The position numbers were made by a program, and so were the translations under genes. DNA of 64,000 nt, taken from positions 1 through 64,000 of the forward strand of contig DATALQ010000036.1 in the NCBI GenBank assembly GCA_036260935.1, given 5' to 3'. Every line of letters starts with the position of its first letter. Position 1 is the first letter of the stretch. A model generated the notes under the pieces. That model saw nothing but the letters and a program-made list of their open reading frames with translations. It was not told the origin of the DNA and did no database searches. The stretch comes from JAEYOM01 sp036260935. Its GTDB lineage: Bacteria > Bacillota > Clostridia > Acetivibrionales > DTU013. Of the stretch, positions 1 to 8,943 are shown piece after piece.

Positions 1-64
1 AATATTTTAGCCTATTTTAATATAAAATATCAGCTATTTATATTGAGCAGGAAATTGTCCGTCC

Positions 65-117
65 AAAAAAAATGATCTGTTCGGAACCGGTGGAGCATCC
101 ACCGGCCCGGCAGATCA
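65..117 (-). terminator. Strong rho-independent terminator
   Basis: A long hairpin with inner stem CCGGTGG/CCACCGG around loop AGCAT and outer arms TGATCTG/CAGATCA is followed on the minus strand by eight T. It lies beyond a second terminator (133-154), so the 171-566 gene is closed by two terminators in tandem. Confidence 0.8.
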
Positions 118-132
118 ACAAATAAAAATCAC

Positions 133-154
133 AAAAAAACCCGGTATCACCGGG
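133..154 (-). terminator. Rho-independent terminator of the 171-566 gene
   Basis: Perfect 6-bp stem CCCGGT/ACCGGG with a 3-nt loop, followed on the minus strand by seven T, starting 17 bp past the stop codon of the small gene. Confidence 0.85.
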
Positions 155-170
155 CTCACTTCATCTGGAT

Positions 171-566
171 TTACTTTTGTTTGACCTTCTTGTCGAGGGC
201 CTTACCCAGACTATACCATGAGTCCCGTAATTTGAATCTAAGCTCCTCATCAACCGTACGCTCAATAACGTCATTGAGGCTGCGTCTCATTTGAATATAC
301 TCTATCATTGCGAATTCGTCCTTCAGAAGGATTTCCTCCATACCTTCTATCCAGCTTATAATATGATCCTTGCCGATAAAATCCTTTTCAGGCAGCTTCT
401 TGCGCAGGTGTGCAACTACCAGCTTTACTGCCTTGCGTTTTACGTCATTATCAGTCTGCACCTTTTTAACGGTTTTCTTTTCCCTGTTTACCGCAGAAAC
501 CGGCGTATCAACTATACCTGCCTCGTCTATGGCTACTGCAGCTTTTTCTCCTTTACCAACCGTCAT
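171..566 (-). CDS. Hypothetical protein, 131 aa
   Basis: A small, highly charged protein that I do not recognise. Residues 1-45 are probably disordered and rich in Val, Lys, Asp and Ala; residues 45-130 look helical, with many Lys and Glu. There is no signal peptide, membrane segment or cysteine motif. It is preceded by a purine-rich GGGGAGTG site about 5 nt before the ATG, has its own near-consensus promoter (644-672) and two terminators, so it is a single-gene transcript. Function unknown; a cytoplasmic regulatory or nucleic-acid-binding role is only a guess from its basic charge. Confidence 0.75.
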   Translation of the reverse strand: MTVGKGEKAAVAIDEAGIVDTPVSAVNREKKTVKKVQTDNDVKRKAVKLVVAHLRKKLPEKDFIGKDHIISWIEGMEEILLKDEFAMIEYIQMRRSLNDVIERTVDEELRFKLRDSWYSLGKALDKKVKQK

Positions 567-643
567 TTTATCACTCCCCTTAAGCTAATGAACTACCGTG
601 AAGCTTACTTATTCAGGACGCTAAGCGAAAGCTGTCACTAACA

Positions 644-672
644 ATTATATAATAATATGGTTATAATTGCAA
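644..672 (-). promoter_or_regulatory. Sigma-A-type promoter of the 171-566 gene
   Basis: On the minus strand, TTGCAA (667-672), a 17-bp spacer and a perfect TATAAT (644-649) lie about 80 bp upstream of the start codon. Confidence 0.7.
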
Positions 673-701
673 ACTTTATACCTCTTTGAGCTAGTATCGC
701 A

Positions 702-3700
702 TCATGCCTTTTCAATAGATACTTTGCTCCCGTCGCCCTGCAAGGTCGCAGGCTTAACAACAAGCCTCCTGCCCAGTCTGCTTTTGAGTTCGGGCACGTG
801 GCTGATAAGCCCGATGACCCTGTCATTGCTGCTCAGTCTTTCAAGCGCATCGATAACTGTGTCCAGCAGTTCCTGGTCCAGTGTTCCGAAGCCCTCGTCG
901 AGGAAAAAGAACTCCAGCGGGCTCTGACCCTTGAGCTGTATTTGTTCAGACAGCGCAAGCGCCAATGAAAGCGACGTCAGGAAGGTTTCACCGCCTGACA
1001 GAGACCTGACCATACGATGTACCCCGCCATTGGCCTGATCCCGTATTATGAACCCGGCCTCTGTATCAAGCTCGAGCATGTAGCGCTGCTTTGTAATAAT
1101 TCCAAGCGTCCTTGACGCATTAGCCGCGACATAGCGCAGTCTTTCCTCGGCTATATAGTCGATGAAGCTGTTGTCCTTCCTCAGTTCGGCTTTGAGCAGC
1201 TTTTGTATCTGATCGTAAAGTCCCTGTTTCTGGCTTAGCTCATTATATTTTTGGCTTAATGACACCCATTTTTCGTGTTTGCTTTTCAACAACCTGTAAT
1301 TGTTCCGCGCAACCTCGCCAGCAGCAACGCACGCTTCCCTGTGGGCTGACAACTCCTGCCAGGCAGCGCTGACGGCATTCCACTCATCCTCCGTTATACT
1401 TCTCGACTTTAATTTCTTCCGGAGATTATCGAGCTGGGCACGGATATTCAATAGCTTTTGATCGTATTCTTCTATCTTTGCTTTAAGCTCAGCCTGCTTC
1501 TCGACTGCAATAACCGAAGCTTCAGCTTCGTTTTCATCTGCGAAGCCTTTCTCGGAAAGCGCTGACGCTAGCTTTGCCTCGTCGCTTTTCAGGGTCTCCG
1601 AGTATATGCCGCGCTGGTTTTCCAGGGTAGTTCTACGCGAATTCAGTTCATTCAGGCTGCGCTCGAGAGCTTCGATATCCTGACGGTATTTGCCGTCTCT
1701 TTCTACGTATGAGCCAAGAATAGCATCGATGCGTTCGATCTCAGCACCTATATCTGCTGCTTCTCCGGCCAATTCCTTCAGTCTTGCGGCCTTTTCGTCC
1801 TTTTGAAGGTTAAGGCCGTTCTCCTGGGTCTCCTTTTTAATCCTTTCGGAGTTCAGCAGATTCCATTCTTCCTTGAGTCTTTCAGCATCGCTTCTTTTTA
1901 GCCTGACCTCCTCCTGGTTTTTTTCAAGGGCTGATTGAAGCTTCACAAGCTTCCTGTCATTTTCCGCCAGTCTTTCAAGTTCGCTGACCGCGTCCTTCAG
2001 TTCATACGTGCGAAGAAAGTCTTCATATTTCTGCGTTACCTGTTCAAGCGATTTTTGAGCTTCACTGGTGCTTGATTCAAGCTGAGCAATATTCTCACGG
2101 TTTCCCTTCAGCTCCGTTATAGACCCGTTCTGCTCCACCCTCTTCTCCGATGATGCCCTGTTTATTTCGTCAAGGCTCTGCCTCAGTTTTTCCGAACGCT
2201 GCTCCCAATTTTCAAGGAGTTGGCGTTTTTCTTCATAGGACTTGTTCGCCTTGTCTATTTCATCCCGTATTTCATCCATCCCAAGTACCTTGAGCTTTTC
2301 GGGCAGTTTCTGCCTTTCTGTTTCGAACTCCGAAGTCTTGGTCTCTATTTCCTTCAACAGCATTTCCAGCTGTTCCCTGGCAGTCTTCAGCAGGCCGGAG
2401 GCAATGATGGCATTCCTGTCGGCCTCCCTGTGAGCCTTTTCAGCCTCGTCAAGCTTGTCTTTGGCCTCCTGCAGCATTTTTTCAAGAAGGGCCGCGTCAC
2501 CGTCAATATGCGAAGCCGGCGCAGGGTGGTGCATAGAGCCGCATACCGGGCATGCTTCGCCGTCTCTCAGCGTTTTAGAGAGAGCATATGCGTTGTTTAG
2601 ATTCGATGCATTAAGAGCCTTGTCGTATGCCATCCTTGAGTCTTCAACGGCTGCGGCAGTCTGCTGCCTTTCCTCCTCAAGCTTTAAGGCGTTATTTTCC
2701 AGCTTTCCGGCCTCCGTCTTCTGGCTTTCTGCTTTTGCCTTGAGCCTGTCCAGTTCGTTTTGTCTTAGTGACAGAAGTTCATATGCACTCTGAACGGAAT
2801 GTATCCTGTCGCTCAGTTTTTTCAAAGAGTTCTGGTCAGCAGGCTTTTCCTTCTCGTGCCTGGTCTTCTCATCGGAAAGCTTCTGCTGCAGCTCCTGGTT
2901 CAAGGCAAGTTCCCCGTTTATCCCAGCGAGCTTCTGTTCGAACGCAGTTCCTGCGTCCAGCAGCGTCTTCCTGCGCTCTTCCATGCTTTTTACCGTTGAA
3001 ACGAGCGTATCCATTTCATTTTTCCTGTTCGCTCCATCCTGAACATGTCTGCGGTAATCCGGATCCACCTTCAGAGGCTCGATTTCAAGCTTGAGCCTTT
3101 CTGACTCCTTTTCCAGCGTTTCACACTGCCCTGAAAGGTTTTTGATGGCTTCAGCCTTCTTACTTTCAACATCCCTCAACTGCGTCACTTCGGCTTGCAG
3201 CGCCGCAGCCCCGGCAGAAACGGCTCTTATCTCATCTCTGAGCAGCAATGCGTCTTCAAGCCTGGCCTTTTGTCCGACCAGCCTGGGCTGTTCCAGCGCG
3301 GCTTCGCTCTTCAGCTTCTCATATTCGGATTTGATAATACCCAGTTTATCCGATATGCCGGGGATCTCCGATGCTACTTCGGCTAACTGCCGCCCGGTAT
3401 CTTCCAGCCTGCCCCGTACCTTCCTTACATTCGAAATGGAATCATACAAGCCGTCGGCTTTGACGGCCCTGTCCAGGCTTTTGCGCATCGCGTCGGTATC
3501 CGCTGCAGACGCGGTTTGTTCCAGTTCAAGCCTTACGTATTCGGCCTGTTCCTGTACAAATCCCCAGACTTCCTTCGCCTCATTGTATCTGCTCTCAGAT
3601 TCCTTTGCTGTCTTCTCGATCCGAGTTCTTTCCAGAATTGCCTCTTCCATAGCCTTTTCAGCTGTTTCGAGCGCTTCGTCCGACGCGTCCTCATATGCCT

Positions 3701-4325
3701 TGAGTTCGCCTGAAAGCATGTCCAATCTGCTTTTCATACCGGCCATTTTATGCTTCAATTTATCTTCAAGGTCCCGTCCGTACTCTTCAAGGTAGAATAT
3801 CCTCTCGAGCATTCCGCGGCGATCTTTGTTATCAAGCAGCAAAAAGTCCTGAAAGCTGTTCTGCGGAAGTACTACAGCTCTAGTAAAGTCTTCGTTGTTC
3901 AAGCCCAGCAGCTCCCTTACATAACCGCTGACCTCCGTAGCTTTGTCGCAAAGCGGCAGCTCACCTGACTCCGTTATCTCGATCAGGCGCGCCACCTTCG
4001 GCTCGCACGAGTTCGGAGCGTTCTTCTTTCTCTGATATGTCCTCTCTACGCGGTAAGTCTTCCTGTTCCCTTCCTTTGTGAGTTCGAACGTGAAAGAGAC
4101 CCTCGCACTCCTGCAGTTCGAATTGATTATCCCCTGAGTGCCATTCTCGGCCCTTTTCACCCTGCCGTAAAGGGCAAAGGTGATAGCATCGAGTATGGTG
4201 GACTTACCGCTGCCTGTCGGACCGAAAATACCGAAAAGCCCGGTCTCGCCCAAGGTTTCGAAGTCAATGATCTGTTTGTCCGTAAAACTCTGCAACCCTT
4301 CTATTTCAAGCAGTTTAGGCCTCAT
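702..4325 (-). CDS. sbcC: Exonuclease SbcCD, ATPase subunit SbcC
   Basis: Large SMC/Rad50-like ATPase of the SbcCD nuclease, which opens hairpins and palindromes and removes protein-blocked DNA ends. Seen in the 1207-residue product: Walker A GPTGSGKS at 35-42, a long two-arm coiled coil, a zinc-hook CPVC at 592-595 between the arms, an ABC signature LSGGE near 1110 and Walker B FFFLDEGFG near 1138. The open frame runs upstream to 4547, but the start is placed at ATG 4325: it begins the family N-terminus (MRPKLLEIEG), has GGAGGAGG nine bases upstream, and the extra upstream residues are only the sbcD repeat read in another frame. It overlaps the end of sbcD by 11 bp, consistent with translational coupling. 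Confidence 0.95.
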   Translation of the reverse strand: MRPKLLEIEGLQSFTDKQIIDFETLGETGLFGIFGPTGSGKSTILDAITFALYGRVKRAENGTQGIINSNCRSARVSFTFELTKEGNRKTYRVERTYQRKKNAPNSCEPKVARLIEITESGELPLCDKATEVSGYVRELLGLNNEDFTRAVVLPQNSFQDFLLLDNKDRRGMLERIFYLEEYGRDLEDKLKHKMAGMKSRLDMLSGELKAYEDASDEALETAEKAMEEAILERTRIEKTAKESESRYNEAKEVWGFVQEQAEYVRLELEQTASAADTDAMRKSLDRAVKADGLYDSISNVRKVRGRLEDTGRQLAEVASEIPGISDKLGIIKSEYEKLKSEAALEQPRLVGQKARLEDALLLRDEIRAVSAGAAALQAEVTQLRDVESKKAEAIKNLSGQCETLEKESERLKLEIEPLKVDPDYRRHVQDGANRKNEMDTLVSTVKSMEERRKTLLDAGTAFEQKLAGINGELALNQELQQKLSDEKTRHEKEKPADQNSLKKLSDRIHSVQSAYELLSLRQNELDRLKAKAESQKTEAGKLENNALKLEEERQQTAAAVEDSRMAYDKALNASNLNNAYALSKTLRDGEACPVCGSMHHPAPASHIDGDAALLEKMLQEAKDKLDEAEKAHREADRNAIIASGLLKTAREQLEMLLKEIETKTSEFETERQKLPEKLKVLGMDEIRDEIDKANKSYEEKRQLLENWEQRSEKLRQSLDEINRASSEKRVEQNGSITELKGNRENIAQLESSTSEAQKSLEQVTQKYEDFLRTYELKDAVSELERLAENDRKLVKLQSALEKNQEEVRLKRSDAERLKEEWNLLNSERIKKETQENGLNLQKDEKAARLKELAGEAADIGAEIERIDAILGSYVERDGKYRQDIEALERSLNELNSRRTTLENQRGIYSETLKSDEAKLASALSEKGFADENEAEASVIAVEKQAELKAKIEEYDQKLLNIRAQLDNLRKKLKSRSITEDEWNAVSAAWQELSAHREACVAAGEVARNNYRLLKSKHEKWVSLSQKYNELSQKQGLYDQIQKLLKAELRKDNSFIDYIAEERLRYVAANASRTLGIITKQRYMLELDTEAGFIIRDQANGGVHRMVRSLSGGETFLTSLSLALALSEQIQLKGQSPLEFFFLDEGFGTLDQELLDTVIDALERLSSNDRVIGLISHVPELKSRLGRRLVVKPATLQGDGSKVSIEKA

Positions 4326-5781
4326 GGTCCGACCTCCTCCCGTTATCGCCCGATGCCGCGCATTCCTTCTCCGCCTCGTTGCCGCCGGACATATAGCCAT
4401 TACCGGCTTCTGCGATGCTTTCGCCCGCTGCCGCGCATTCCTTCTCTGCCTCGTTATCGCCGAACACATCGCCATTGCCGGCTTCCGCGATGCTTTCGCC
4501 CGATGCCGCGCATTCCTGTATCGCGTCATCGCTTTCTTCGCTTTCACCGTTGATTATCTCAAGGAACACCCCCATCAGTTCGTCCGGTATATCCGTGCCC
4601 ATCCTGTATTTATAGTAATCGCTGAACAATTCGTCGATCTTTCTGCCTTCGCGGCTTTGAAACCCTGAGGTCCCGGCTTCCTCCGACTTTATCCTGGGCC
4701 GGATGTTAATTATTCCGGGATTAAGGCTTCTGAGCGTTTTCTGCTCTTCCGGCGTGAATATCCGGTCAGTTACGATCTCCAGATCGATCCATGCATTTGC
4801 ATCCAGGCCCTCCCTGCACCATTCCAGGGCTTGTCCGATGCCTTTGTCTGCGATCCACCTTTTCAAAGGTCTGCCGCAGTCAAGGTAAAGGGACGTAACA
4901 GCAGCTTTTTCACCCGGCTTTGCATCAATAATGTAAACTGCCTTGGCATAATTTGCCTCGGAGAAGCTGTAAGCAAGCGGCGAGCCTGCGTAAAACACGG
5001 GACAAGGCGAGTTTTTTATCTCCTGTGGCCGATGCAGATGCCCAAGCGCCGCATAATGAGCCTTTGCAGGGAATACGGACGGATCTACGGTCATAGCTCC
5101 TCCAACCTGCAGCGTTCTTTCTGAATCCGAGGCGCTGCCTCCGAGCAGGAACAGGTGAGCAACAACGAGGTTTACCGTATCCTCGCGGTATTTATCTTCG
5201 AGCTTTCTGAAAATTGCTCCCACCCTGTCCGAATATGCCTGTTGCAGTGCCGCTTCATCGGCCTCCAGGGTCAAGAGCTCTTCCAGCCTCGCTTCGGAAG
5301 GATATGGTATCGTTATAATGACCGCATGATGCTCGCAGCCCGGCACGCATAATTCCAGCCATCCGGGGCCGGAGTCCGCTATTTCTGTCGATGGCATTTT
5401 TTCCCCTGAGAAAGCACCTGCTTCGGTCCTCAAATATTCGCCAGCATCGCTGCCAGGATAACCGAGCAGTATTATTCCCTTCCTGCGGGCCAGCGGGCTT
5501 GCAGCACACAATCGCTCCGGATTGTCGTGATTTCCCGCAATTACTACAACAGACCTCGAGCCATTGCCGCAAAGCCTGTCTACCGCCTCGTAAAACAGTT
5601 CCTCCGCGGCTGCCGAAGGATTATAGGTATCATATATGTCCCCTGCGATAAGTACGAGTTCAATTTTCTGTTCCTCAACGATCCTGCAAAGGTAATCGAT
5701 AAACTCCCTCTGCTCTCCGATGCGGCTGATCTGTTCAAGGTTCCTGCCAAGATGCCAGTCGGATGTGTGCAATATACGCAT
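4315..5781 (-). CDS. sbcD: Exonuclease SbcCD, nuclease subunit SbcD
   Basis: Mre11-family metallophosphoesterase that provides the nuclease activity of SbcCD. Metal-binding motifs are clear: DWH at 8-10, GDIYD at 47-51, GNHD at 83-86, H209 and GHLH at 247-250. At 488 aa it is longer than usual SbcD (about 400 aa); the excess is a repetitive acidic tail from residue 423 made of 25-residue units (ECAASGESIAEAGNG and so on) with no known role in the family. First gene of the sbcDC operon, with a promoter/palindrome just upstream (5816-5843). No LexA box was seen upstream, unlike two genes elsewhere in the window. Confidence 0.95.
   Translation of the reverse strand: MRILHTSDWHLGRNLEQISRIGEQREFIDYLCRIVEEQKIELVLIAGDIYDTYNPSAAAEELFYEAVDRLCGNGSRSVVVIAGNHDNPERLCAASPLARRKGIILLGYPGSDAGEYLRTEAGAFSGEKMPSTEIADSGPGWLELCVPGCEHHAVIITIPYPSEARLEELLTLEADEAALQQAYSDRVGAIFRKLEDKYREDTVNLVVAHLFLLGGSASDSERTLQVGGAMTVDPSVFPAKAHYAALGHLHRPQEIKNSPCPVFYAGSPLAYSFSEANYAKAVYIIDAKPGEKAAVTSLYLDCGRPLKRWIADKGIGQALEWCREGLDANAWIDLEIVTDRIFTPEEQKTLRSLNPGIINIRPRIKSEEAGTSGFQSREGRKIDELFSDYYKYRMGTDIPDELMGVFLEIINGESEESDDAIQECAASGESIAEAGNGDVFGDNEAEKECAAAGESIAEAGNGYMSGGNEAEKECAASGDNGRRSDHEA
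4347..4515 (-). repeat. 75-bp in-frame tandem repeat in the 3' end of sbcD
   Basis: Two complete 75-bp units (4441-4515 and 4366-4440) plus a third partial unit encode 25-residue repeats beginning ECAA(S/A)GESIAEAGNG. The unit length is a multiple of three, so changes in copy number would keep the frame. The repeat ends just before the sbcC ribosome binding site. Confidence 0.85.
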
Positions 5782-5815
5782 TTCTACACCCCCAGATAAA
5801 TCAGGTATATATTAT

Positions 5816-5843
5816 ATTGTACCATTGATTTATCATGGTACAA
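5816..5843 (-). promoter_or_regulatory. sbcDC promoter overlapped by a 9-bp palindrome
   Basis: Minus-strand -35 TTGTAC (5838-5843), 16-bp spacer and -10 TACAAT (5816-5821). A perfect inverted repeat TTGTACCAT-N9-ATGGTACAA (5817-5843) spans exactly from -35 to -10 and could be an operator. It does not match the LexA box. Confidence 0.5.
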
Positions 5844-5916
5844 TTGCGCATGAGCTTTTTTTGCACAAGCAAAAACTTTAGGGGTGCACTTCACTAACGC
5901 GGGGTTTTCTAAACAT

Positions 5917-5948
5917 AAAAAAGCGGCGCCAGTCGTAACTGATGCCGC
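5917..5948 (-). terminator. Rho-independent terminator after the NlpC/P60 gene
   Basis: Stem GCGGCATCAGT/ACTGGCGCCGC (one mismatch and one wobble) with loop TACG, followed on the minus strand by six T. Confidence 0.75.
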
Positions 5949-6002
5949 AGCAGATGTTTTTTAGTTCCGTAAAAGGGATATGACGAACACGCAATCAGAA
6001 AA

Positions 6003-6743
6003 TCACATAACTCTTCTGGCAGTCATATAAGCGCTGTCATAAAAGCCCGATTCGATATCCGAGACAGTAACGCCTGTACCCGTGGAAGACGCCTGTATGA
6101 ACTTGCCTCCTCCGATGTATATACCTACATGATTTATGTGGTTGTTGCCTCCGTTTGTATCAAAGAACACGAGATCACCCGGCTGCAGGTTCGACTTTGA
6201 AACATGCTCGCCCTGGGCTGCCTGTGAAGTGGAAGTCCTGTTAAGCGCTATACCGATATTTTTGAATACATACCTGGTAAAGCCCGAGCAGTCGAAGCCC
6301 TTTGGAGTAGTTCCGCCCCATCTGTACCTGACTCCGACAAATCGCTTGGCAAAGCTAATCAGTTTATCGACTGTCGATGAGACGACTCCCCTCGAAGCAA
6401 ATGTTTTTACCGGTGCGGCGCTCTTTGACGAAATCCTGGCTTTGCCGGCCGTCAGCGTTTCGATCTTTCCGACAGTCTTCCTGCCTGCTATACCGTCGCG
6501 CTCAAGCCCGTATTTCTTCTGGAATGCCTTTACCGCAGCTTCCGTAATGTCACCGTAATATCCCGTAGGATCGATATCCATGTACCCCAATTTCTGTAAA
6601 GCTTTCTGGAGTTCGGTGACGGCGTCGCCCCTCATATCCTTTTTTAATGTAACGGCGGAACTTGCAAAAACCATCTGTGAAGATAAAAATAGAAATAAGA
6701 TGAGTGATACTGCTGTGATAAGAAACTTACGTGGTCCTGACAT
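6003..6743 (-). CDS. Secreted peptidoglycan hydrolase, PG_binding_1 + NlpC/P60
   Basis: Exported cell-wall endopeptidase expected to cut peptide stems. The 246-residue form starts at ATG 6743, which has GAGGGGG upstream and gives a standard signal peptide (hydrophobic 8-22, Ala-rich end near 27-30); a start at 6827 would add 28 residues without a good ribosome site. Domains: peptidoglycan-binding repeat about 32-95 (LQKALQKLGY, GYYGDITEAAVKAFQ), linker, then NlpC/P60 about 125-246 with catalytic Cys in FDCSGF (C152) and His in HINHVGIY (H205). Single-gene unit with its own terminator. Confidence 0.92.
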   Translation of the reverse strand: MSGPRKFLITAVSLILFLFLSSQMVFASSAVTLKKDMRGDAVTELQKALQKLGYMDIDPTGYYGDITEAAVKAFQKKYGLERDGIAGRKTVGKIETLTAGKARISSKSAAPVKTFASRGVVSSTVDKLISFAKRFVGVRYRWGGTTPKGFDCSGFTRYVFKNIGIALNRTSTSQAAQGEHVSKSNLQPGDLVFFDTNGGNNHINHVGIYIGGGKFIQASSTGTGVTVSDIESGFYDSAYMTARRVM

Positions 6744-6942
6744 GTTATGTCCCCCTCTTTTAGTAGCCTGCGAGGTTAGTTGTCGGGTTAGGTAAAAGAG
6801 TATACCCCGCCGTTTTGCCGGCTTCACCCCATTTGTTGCGTCCCCCGCTCTTCATTACTGAAGATTCAGCTTCCATGTCAGTTTACCATAAAAATAACAA
6901 TATCGTAACCTTTAATGATTTACATAAAACAAAACAAAATGT

Positions 6943-7467
6943 TTATGGCAATAACTTCTCAAAAGCAACCCGTTCACTGTTATCAGCAACGTAAATAATA
7001 CCGCAGTATGTAAACCCGTTTTTATGAAGCATCCTTTTCATGGATTCATTCTGTCTGTGAGTATCTACACGTATGCTTCCTATGCCTTTGGTACGGCACA
7101 TTGCTTCAATCTTTTCGATTATCTCGGCTGCAAGGCCTCGGCCCTTATATCCCGGATCGACGGCAATCCTGTGTATCGTCGCGTATTCATTACTGCTCAG
7201 CCATTCGCCGTCGTATATTTTCGAATAAGTTTTTTCACCGCCGAATATAACGGTAACTGTGCCGACTATCCTTCCGTTATCCAGAAGCACACAGCACTCT
7301 TCATTATGTATATCATTCAAAACAGTGCCAATATTCGGGTAATTGTTCTGCCATTGGTTTACGCCCTGCTGCTTCAGGTAAGCCTGCGACTGTCCTATTA
7401 TTTCCATTATCCTGCCGGCATCCGCTTCCGACGCTTTAAGAAATTCCATTGATATGATCTGCTCCAT
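6943..7467 (-). CDS. GNAT family N-acetyltransferase
   Basis: 174-residue acetyl-CoA-dependent acetyltransferase. The acetyl-CoA loop is YKGRGLAAEIIEKI, preceded by the strand TIHRIAVDPG and followed by the VDTHRQN/MKRMLHKNGF region typical of the fold. Substrate unknown. ATG at 7467 is used; the second Met (7449) has a GGAG at slightly long spacing and is possible. Lies just downstream of the DUF1836 gene. Confidence 0.85.
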   Translation of the reverse strand: MEQIISMEFLKASEADAGRIMEIIGQSQAYLKQQGVNQWQNNYPNIGTVLNDIHNEECCVLLDNGRIVGTVTVIFGGEKTYSKIYDGEWLSSNEYATIHRIAVDPGYKGRGLAAEIIEKIEAMCRTKGIGSIRVDTHRQNESMKRMLHKNGFTYCGIIYVADNSERVAFEKLLP

Positions 7468-7518
7468 ACATATTTTTGAGGTTCCGCTCCCAGCATTTTT
7501 ATGAGATCAGGTCGGGAA

Positions 7519-8079
7519 TCAGCCCTTTTCTGGCTTCGCTTCCGCCTTCTTATCCGTTTTCTTCTGATCTGCATTTGTTTCCTTAAGTCTGATGATCTCG
7601 AGCAGTCTTTCCCCCGCAAGCTTGCTGCAGTAACTCGAGACCGCGAGCGTCAGCGCCGCCTCTGAAAGCGCTGCCATATCCCATTCCTGATCTATATGTC
7701 CGGCAGTTTCCTTTAATTCCTTGTCAAGTATTCCTCTGAATCTGTCATAAAACCCCTCAGGCTTATTTTCGTCAAGCTCCTTTTGAAGCAGGAAGCCGGT
7801 ATTGCGGACAGACAACACCTGCTTCAGTATACCTATCTCCGTAAGGCCCGCAAGGTGCTCCCTCGAATATTTCTTTCCATCGGCGCGCGGCAGAAGCTTA
7901 TCCTTGATGTAATTGTTGATCATGGCGGAAGTTATCCGGCCGTCTCCTTCGAAATCTATCAGCTGCCTTTGCAGGTAGGACACGACCTGATCCTTGTAAA
8001 GTCCGATATCGGGGAACTCTGCCCATGATACCGGGCGTTCCGACAGCAGCATGTTCTTCAATTGAACCAGTTCTTCCAT
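7519..8079 (-). CDS. DUF1836 domain-containing protein
   Basis: 186 residues. The N-terminal 140 residues match my knowledge of the Firmicute DUF1836 family: WAEFPDIGLYKDQVVSYL near 19-36 and ITSAMINNYIKDKLLPRADGKKY near 49-71, which looks like a MerR-like winged-helix DNA-recognition region. The C-terminal tail (about 165-186) is Lys/Glu-rich and probably disordered. Good site AGGAGGG five bases before the ATG. Probably a transcription regulator, inferred from the fold-like pattern only; target unknown. Divergent from the SGNH hydrolase at 8243. Confidence 0.8.
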   Translation of the reverse strand: MEELVQLKNMLLSERPVSWAEFPDIGLYKDQVVSYLQRQLIDFEGDGRITSAMINNYIKDKLLPRADGKKYSREHLAGLTEIGILKQVLSVRNTGFLLQKELDENKPEGFYDRFRGILDKELKETAGHIDQEWDMAALSEAALTLAVSSYCSKLAGERLLEIIRLKETNADQKKTDKKAEAKPEKG

Positions 8080-8115
8080 ACGGTCCCTCCTGTTCGACGG
8101 TCGCCTTCAAACAAT

Positions 8116-8144
8116 ATTCTACTATTTATCATCAGATAATGCAA
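8116..8144 (-). promoter_or_regulatory. Promoter of the DUF1836 gene
   Basis: Minus-strand TTGCAT (8139-8144), 17-bp spacer, TAGAAT (8116-8121), about 37 bp before the start codon; back-to-back with the plus-strand promoter at 8173. Confidence 0.55.
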
Positions 8145-8172
8145 ATACGAAAGTTTTTTATTTCTTTACGTA

Positions 8173-8201
8173 TTGACATACATATTATTGCATAATATAA
8201 T
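8173..8201 (+). promoter_or_regulatory. Consensus sigma-A promoter of the SGNH hydrolase gene
   Basis: Perfect TTGACA (8173-8178), 17-bp spacer and perfect TATAAT (8196-8201), 41 bp upstream of the start codon. The full consensus match suggests strong constitutive expression unless repressed. Confidence 0.85.
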
Positions 8202-8242
8202 TTTGATTATTAGATTAGAACATTGTTTAGAGGTGACATTCA

Positions 8243-8938
8243 ATGATAGACTCCATTTGCGCGTTCGGTGATTCGATCGTAAAAGGCGTTGTATTTGACG
8301 GTATCCGGGGCAAATATACATATCTCAGGAACAGCTTTGCAAATCTGTTCGGCTCCAACACCGGTATCAAGGTCGAAAACTTTGCGAAATTCGGCTGTAC
8401 GATTACAACGGGAAAAAAATTGATCGAAAAACACGAACCTGAATTGTCCTGCTATAAATATACGGTGCTGGAGTTCGGAGGAAACGATTGCGACTTCAAT
8501 TGGAAGGAAGTTTCGGAAAGGCCGGATGACGAGCATATACCGAATACTCCTTTGGACGAATTCGAGACGCTTTACTCCAACGCCATTGACAGCATAGCCG
8601 CAAGCGGCAGTAAACCTGTCGTTTTTTCACTGCCTCCGCTGAATGCAACAAAATATTTCGCCTGGATATCGAAAAACCTGAATGCCGAAAACATCCTGCA
8701 TTGGCTCGGGGACGTAGAGCATATCTACAGATGGCACGAAATGTACAATCTTGCGGTCGTAAAGCTCGCCGCGATAAAGAACGTCCCGCTGATCGACATC
8801 CGGAAGGCCTTCCTCGAGAGCCGCAATTACCTTAATCTTTTTTGCGAGGACGGTATACATCCGAACGAGGCCGGACACGCATTGATTTCCGATACGATAA
8901 AGGATTATCTTACAAAAATGCCCATACCGGCCATTTAG
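8243..8938 (+). CDS. SGNH/GDSL hydrolase family protein
   Basis: 231-residue esterase or lipase-type hydrolase. Family blocks: block I FGDSIVKG with catalytic Ser11, block III GGND at 79-82, block V DGIHPNEAGH with catalytic Asp203 and His206. No signal peptide is visible, so it acts in the cytoplasm; the substrate (carbohydrate acetyl ester, acyl ester or other) cannot be told from sequence. One of three plus-strand genes in the window, with a consensus promoter and AGAGGTGA ribosome site. Confidence 0.88.
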   Translation: MIDSICAFGDSIVKGVVFDGIRGKYTYLRNSFANLFGSNTGIKVENFAKFGCTITTGKKLIEKHEPELSCYKYTVLEFGGNDCDFNWKEVSERPDDEHIPNTPLDEFETLYSNAIDSIAASGSKPVVFSLPPLNATKYFAWISKNLNAENILHWLGDVEHIYRWHEMYNLAVVKLAAIKNVPLIDIRKAFLESRNYLNLFCEDGIHPNEAGHALISDTIKDYLTKMPIPAI

Positions 8939-8943
8939 AGCCG

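Noticed and set aside
3091..3795. Long plus-strand open frame antisense to sbcC
   Set aside because: Ser/Leu-rich shadow frame of a coiled-coil gene, with no ribosome site or family match.
4326..4547. N-terminal extension of the sbcC open frame
   Set aside because: It is the sbcD repeat tail read in another frame, and the real start at 4325 has a strong ribosome site and the family N-terminus.
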